Shown here: positions 20,856 to 24,934 of the stretch, piece after piece
How positions within the stretch are numbered: position 1 is the stretch's first letter
Layout: each line of letters opens with the position of its first letter
Assembly: GCA_036897095.1 (NCBI GenBank)
Contig: JAYMSP010002323.1
Span: 1 to 24,934, forward strand
Direction: 5' to 3'
DNA from: Plantago elongata
Lineage: Eukaryota > Streptophyta > Magnoliopsida > Lamiales > Plantaginaceae
DNA: 24,934 nucleotides
Position numbers and translations under genes: made by a program
Notes under the pieces: generated by a model
Seen by the model: only the letters and a program-made list of their open reading frames with translations
Databases searched by the model: none
Told to the model about the DNA's origin: nothing

Positions 20856-21106
20856 CGGATATATTAGATTTATGGATATATTAGATTTATTAAAATTTTA
20901 TCTATATAATATGGTACCAAAAATAAATTTAATAAAGAATGAAAAAGAAACGAAAATTCAATGTTGCGCCAAATTTAATCCTATGGAAGGTTTAGAAATA
21001 AAAAATTTATTGGTGTTAATTCAACAATAAAAGTTAACTTTAAGGATGATTGTGGGTTGAGATTGCCCATCAAATTTGAATAATATATGAATTTCATAAA
21101 TTTCAA

Positions 21107-21355
21107 TCATCAATTCTTGATCACTTCCAATCTATGATGTTTTTGTCCCACCTACGTCGATTGATTATTTCATACTTCTTTGAAATTTTATAAATTTTCA
21201 ATTATCAATTTTTTTATCACTTTTGATCTATAATATTGTTGTACCAACTACGCCAGTTGATTATATCGTACTTATTTAGAATTTCAAAAAAAATGAGATC
21301 ATCAATTCTTGATCTTTTTCGATCGATGATGTTGTTCACATATTTCTTTGATGTT
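21107..21355 (+). repeat. three ~96-bp tandem repeats
   Basis: Units start at about 21107, 21202 and 21299, with tcatcaattcttgatc, then a gatctatgatgtt-type phrase, then cc(a/c)ac(c/t)acg-c--ttgatta and catacttctttg. The third unit is truncated. The array is related to the pair at 15760-15887. Confidence 0.65.
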
Positions 21356-21814
21356 TCTCGGTTCTATTTTAGCTATTATCTTGTACACGGATTTTTATAA
21401 ACTTCGTGATTTTCTTCTCAGTTTGAATAAATTCAAAAATTACTAAAAAAAGAAAATATTTAAAATAAACATACAGCCAAATAAATATACATGCCAAGCA
21501 ACATGCGTATTAAGGAAAACATCAAATAATCATACGGCCAAGTAATCATTTATTTGTAAAACAACATTTGTATTTATAATTAGGATCTTGAAAATACGCA
21601 AATAAATTTGTGCAAACCGTGAAGCAAAAGGCTTTGGAAAGGAACATATACCAACATCATATGATTTATTTGTTACATGCACAATCAATCATCATAAATT
21701 AACAAGACACGGCTCATGCTCTTTAATTGTGTAAACAGAGAAAATAATCAAATATGAATCCTTTACACATACTTTTACACATGCACACTGCCATTATCAG
21801 TGTTTTTGGTTTCA
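21356..21814. other. AT-rich sequence without recognised feature
   Basis: No ORF, RNA gene or transposon terminus could be supported on either strand. Confidence 0.5.
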
Positions 21815-22433
21815 TCTATATATAAAAGATAAATTTCGTCTATGATATAGCATATGAAACTTTTTTTAGATACGATAGTACAATTAAAATATTCAATCGA
21901 ATAAATATTTAATATAATTTTCCAATTAATTTTTATACATAGGATAAATATTATTCATTTCGAAGAATTAAATTTATAACTTATTGATTATGGAGTGTCC
22001 AAATTTACCATTCTACTATGCTATAAGATAGCGTATGAAGCTTCCCTTGGGCGATTTTAAGGCTCTGGATTTATTGGAGATCATCTCCACCATTGACTGA
22101 GCTTTTCACCTCTGCCAAACAGAGCTACTAACTTCGTCCAATGGGCGGAGCTTTACAACTTTGCCACTTATTCATATACCATATTACCATTTACATCTTT
22201 TTATCGGCATTCTTAACTTGTTTTTGCAGGATAAGTCAACTTATGCCTTACTAGACATGTTTAATTTGAGATAAATTTCTAATTATTCATTAATTAAGTA
22301 AAGTGAATATAAATTCGTAAGTAACTAAAAACTGTTGGGACTTTCGATGAGTAGGCGTGTGCGATCTGTGTATATGGCAGTCACACCGAACGAAGCATAA
22401 ACAGCTGGCTCGTGCGAGACAAGGTTGTACTAG
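21815..22433 (+). mobile_element. candidate non-autonomous Helitron (619 bp)
   Basis: It starts TCTATATATAAAAGATAAAT after an A, close to the usual plant Helitron 5' end. It ends with a small hairpin (ctcgtgcgag) about ten bases before CTAG, with T next at 22434. The hairpin stem is only four base pairs and no second copy is available in the window, so the call is weak. It encodes no Rep/helicase. Confidence 0.3.
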
Positions 22434-22481
22434 TTGGTACGCTGCTCGAAATCTTCAAGAAGTTTTGAATGATCTTGTAAC

Positions 22482-24287
22482 TTTTTTTTTTTTTGAAACG
22501 ATTAGAATTTGTCTCATAACTTTCTAAAATATAGTCTTTGTAGAATTAGCGGCTGACAAAGAGTCCATATTCAAATTCAGACACTACGAATAAATACTAT
22601 CTAAAACAAAGAGAATCAAACAAAATCAACGAGATGCCGAAGCACAACAGCCGCTTTCCCCCTCTGGCATCGAACCGAACTGTCATGAGTATGTCACGGA
22701 GAGTGCTAGCAATATCACAAGGCTGCTGCTGGAAGATGACATTATTTCTCGCAATCCATATATGATAGACAGTCTCCGCAAGTAGTGCTCGAAACACATA
22801 GGCTTTGCCCCCTATTCCACGCGACTGTGTACGTAACCAATTAATCAAGTGGGCCCAATCAGTAATATGTGGGTGGCGAATGGGCATTTGAAGAATAAAT
22901 GGTATGCCGACTCTATCTCATCACAGAATGAACAAATCCCATCCGAAGGTATCCAAAGAAAGCCAATAGATTCTTAGTGGCTAGTTGGCGATGTAAAGTC
23001 AATCATAAGATAAAACGAGCCTTTGGTCTCGCAAGGTTCCATAGCACCAAGTCGCGCCACACGACTTAGGTGGGGTTCCTCGCAATAGTCGATACATCCG
23101 CCGGACCGAGAATTCATCCGCGCAAAGTTGATCCGCCACTCTTGAGACCCCTGAATAACCTCTCTAATTCTGAGTAAAGCTTTCACAGTCGTCGAACTAC
23201 ATAGAGGAACCTGCCAGTCATCAACCTGCTGCAGTTTATATAATATTTGTGAATCTAGCGAACCCATAAAGTGTCAACTTTAGTCTGAATCTTCCACAGG
23301 AGTTTGGATAGAATAGCTTGGTTCCACTCCCGCAACGAGATGATATTTAAACCTCCAGAACACCACGGGGAACAAACCTGTTGCCAAGAAACAAGAGCTT
23401 TTTCCATCTTTGCCACTCCATAAGAAACTTCTACATATACGTTGGATCAAATCAAGGACCAGCTTAGGGAAAGGGAAGACTTGCATCTAGTACGACGTGA
23501 TAGACGTAATGATGTTGCAGATTAATTGCTCCCGACCCACATAACTAAGAAGACAGGTAGACTAGTGATTGAGTCGTCCCAGTATGCGGTCCACTAGCGG
23601 CTGATACTATGCAGTGGTAAGCTTGCGGTGAGAAAGCAGAACCCCGAGATATCGGCTAGGAAAACGTCCAGCACTAAAGCCGGTCGCCTCATAAATGAGC
23701 AGCCTCTCCATCTGTGAGACACCTCCGCAGAAAACCTTCACTTTCGAGGCGCTTGTGCACAATTCTGTTGCACTCAAGAAGTGTTGGAACCTATCCATCA
23801 CTAGTTGAACCGACTTTACATCCCCTCGCATGAAAAGCATCAGGTCATCCGCGAAGCAAAGGTTAGTGATATGCACCTTTTCACACTTAGTGGAGCTTGA
23901 AATCTGGCATGGTCCTCAGCTTCTGTAGACATCGATGTAGATACTCCATGATAAAAACAAATAAGAATGGGGACAAGGGATCACCCTGGCGCAACCCTCT
24001 ACGAGCAGGAAGCAACTTTGACGAAACCCCATTAATCAGATATTTAGAGGAGACAGTCGTAACACATCCCATAATCCATTGCACAAATTGGGATGGAACT
24101 CCAAGCTCTTTCAATATCACCTCCAAAGCACCCCATTCTACTGTGTCATAAGCTTTTTGAATGTCCATCTATATCATACATCGTGGAGAAATTCCTTTCC
24201 GATTGTATCCTTTAACAAGCTCTTGTGCCATCAAGATATTATCATGGATTACTTTACCAAGTAAGAACACATACTGACTATCATCAA
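22482..24287 (-). mobile_element. L1-type LINE, RT to poly(A) tail, decayed
   Basis: On the minus strand the RT starts at the right border (SQYVFLLGKVIHDNILMAQE), then MDIQKAYDTVEWGALEVIL (first catalytic Asp), RRGLRQGDPLSPFLF, and after a frameshift ITNLCFADDLMLFM (FADD catalytic box). The later thumb region has FPSRYLGVLL and WSGKDGKSS, followed by a zinc-finger-like IPSDGICSFCDEIESAYHLF and the C-terminal VYHIWIARNNVIFQQQ. Several stops and shifts separate these blocks, so it is dead. A 13-base A tail (T run 22482-22494 on the plus strand) marks the 3' end. The endonuclease half is not here: coding similarity is cut at 24287 by a transposon end. Confidence 0.9.
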
Positions 24288-24934
24288 TAGGGGTGATCAA
24301 AAAACCCGAAAACCTAAAATCCGGACCGAAAATCCGACGATCCGATCCGATCCGATAGTTTCGGATCGGATTTCGAGTTGGCAGTTTTGAGTTTTTCGGA
24401 TTTCGGATCGGATCGTATTAAATCCGTCGGATTTTCGGATAATCCGAATTTAATCCGAAATAAAAAAAAAACAAATCATCCCTTCAAAAACGTTTTTTAT
24501 GGAAGTAACAACTTTAAACCCTAAGTCCCTAACCATACCAAACGCTGAAACGCATATTATCCCAAATTCCCAATTCAGCCGTCATTCACTCCTTCTTCTG
24601 TTCTTCAGAGTTCAGACTTCACAATCACAAATACAATTAGTCAATCACCGTTCACCGATGGCGATATTCCAATTCAGCCGTGACCCGTGAGCCGAGTCAC
24701 CGATATTCAGCTGCCCAGGCCGTCGTCGCACACTCGCACCGCCGTTGTCAGCTCCCACCGCCAGTCTACCACCGTCGGGTAATTATGTAATGGGTTCTAT
24801 TCCGTTTTCATGTTCTGATTGAAATATTTTTGTGGGTCTTTACTGAATTGCTTGAATTTTGGGTGATTGTGTGTTTCTTGATTGTTTAGGTAAAGGGAAA
24901 GTTTTGACCTTTTTGAATTTGGGATGGGTCAAAT
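24288..24934 (+). mobile_element. 5' end of a hAT-like DNA transposon, continuing past the window
   Basis: TAGGGGTGATCAAAAAACCC at the border resembles hAT terminal inverted repeats (TAGGGGTG or CAGGGGTG). It is followed by dense subterminal repeats of atccga and tcggat in both orientations (24330-24460), the kind of motif hAT transposases bind. From 24500 on comes a CT-rich, then Ser/Pro-codon-like GC-rich stretch (24700-24778) and a possible 5' UTR intron (24779 gtaatt to 24889 tttag), typical of the start of an autonomous element or host gene. No BED or transposase domain is reached. The family assignment is moderate; the 3' end is unseen. Confidence 0.6.

Noticed and set aside
20800..21030. 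76-codon ORF in AT-rich sequence
   Set aside because: It is Lys/Ile/Leu/Phe-rich as expected from base composition and overlaps the second direct repeat.
22430..22494. LINE target-site duplication next to the poly(A) tail
   Set aside because: The flank gatcttgtaac could not be matched at the other end because the LINE is interrupted at 24287; the shared tgatc is too short.

Overview
This is a plant nuclear window, eudicot in character (possibly an asterid; the species cannot be told). It is AT-rich, has GT/AG introns, and is built from nested and decayed transposable elements around one apparently intact gene. Nothing bacterial is present: no operons and no CRISPR array.

Layout. (1) About 130-3500, minus strand: a broken Ty3/gypsy retrotransposon with primer-site-like sequence, gag, a protease remnant and the first part of reverse transcriptase (RT). 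It has many stops and frameshifts. (2) About 3503-8874, minus strand: a tandem duplication of FAR1/FRS-type (Mutator-transposase-derived) gene segments. Both outer ends stop within the same short intron stretch, and a SWIM zinc-finger exon lies directly 5' of a MULE domain. One copy carries a 1,146-bp solo LTR (6741-7886) with a perfect 5-bp target duplication; the other copy preserves the empty site. (3) About 8955-9825, plus strand: a frameshifted polyprotein fragment resembling endogenous plant pararetrovirus sequence. (4) 10774-12594, minus strand: a three-exon DUF642 cell-wall protein gene whose exons join in frame into 368 codons, with a signal peptide, a TATA box and a poly(A) signal. 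(5) 12874-15740: a 3' LTR preceded by a polypurine tract, copia-like, and a long decayed region without usable ORFs. (6) 15760-17607: short tandem repeats, a possible Helitron end, a 480-bp MITE with long inverted repeats and a 239-bp Stowaway MITE with TA duplication. (7) 17610-22433: AT-rich sequence with a possible 5' UTR/promoter on the minus strand, more repeats and possible Helitron termini. (8) 22482-24287, minus strand: the RT and C-terminal part of an L1-type LINE with its poly(A) tail, interrupted at 24288 by the 5' end of a hAT-like transposon that runs off the window.

The genes do not form a pathway. The biology is genome evolution: a host gene surviving among retrotransposons, and a domesticated-transposase-family gene duplicated, permuted and then hit by a retroelement. 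The most unusual structure is the FAR1-like tandem unit, which would fit a circular or unequal-exchange intermediate. All family assignments come from reading translations by eye; no database search was run.
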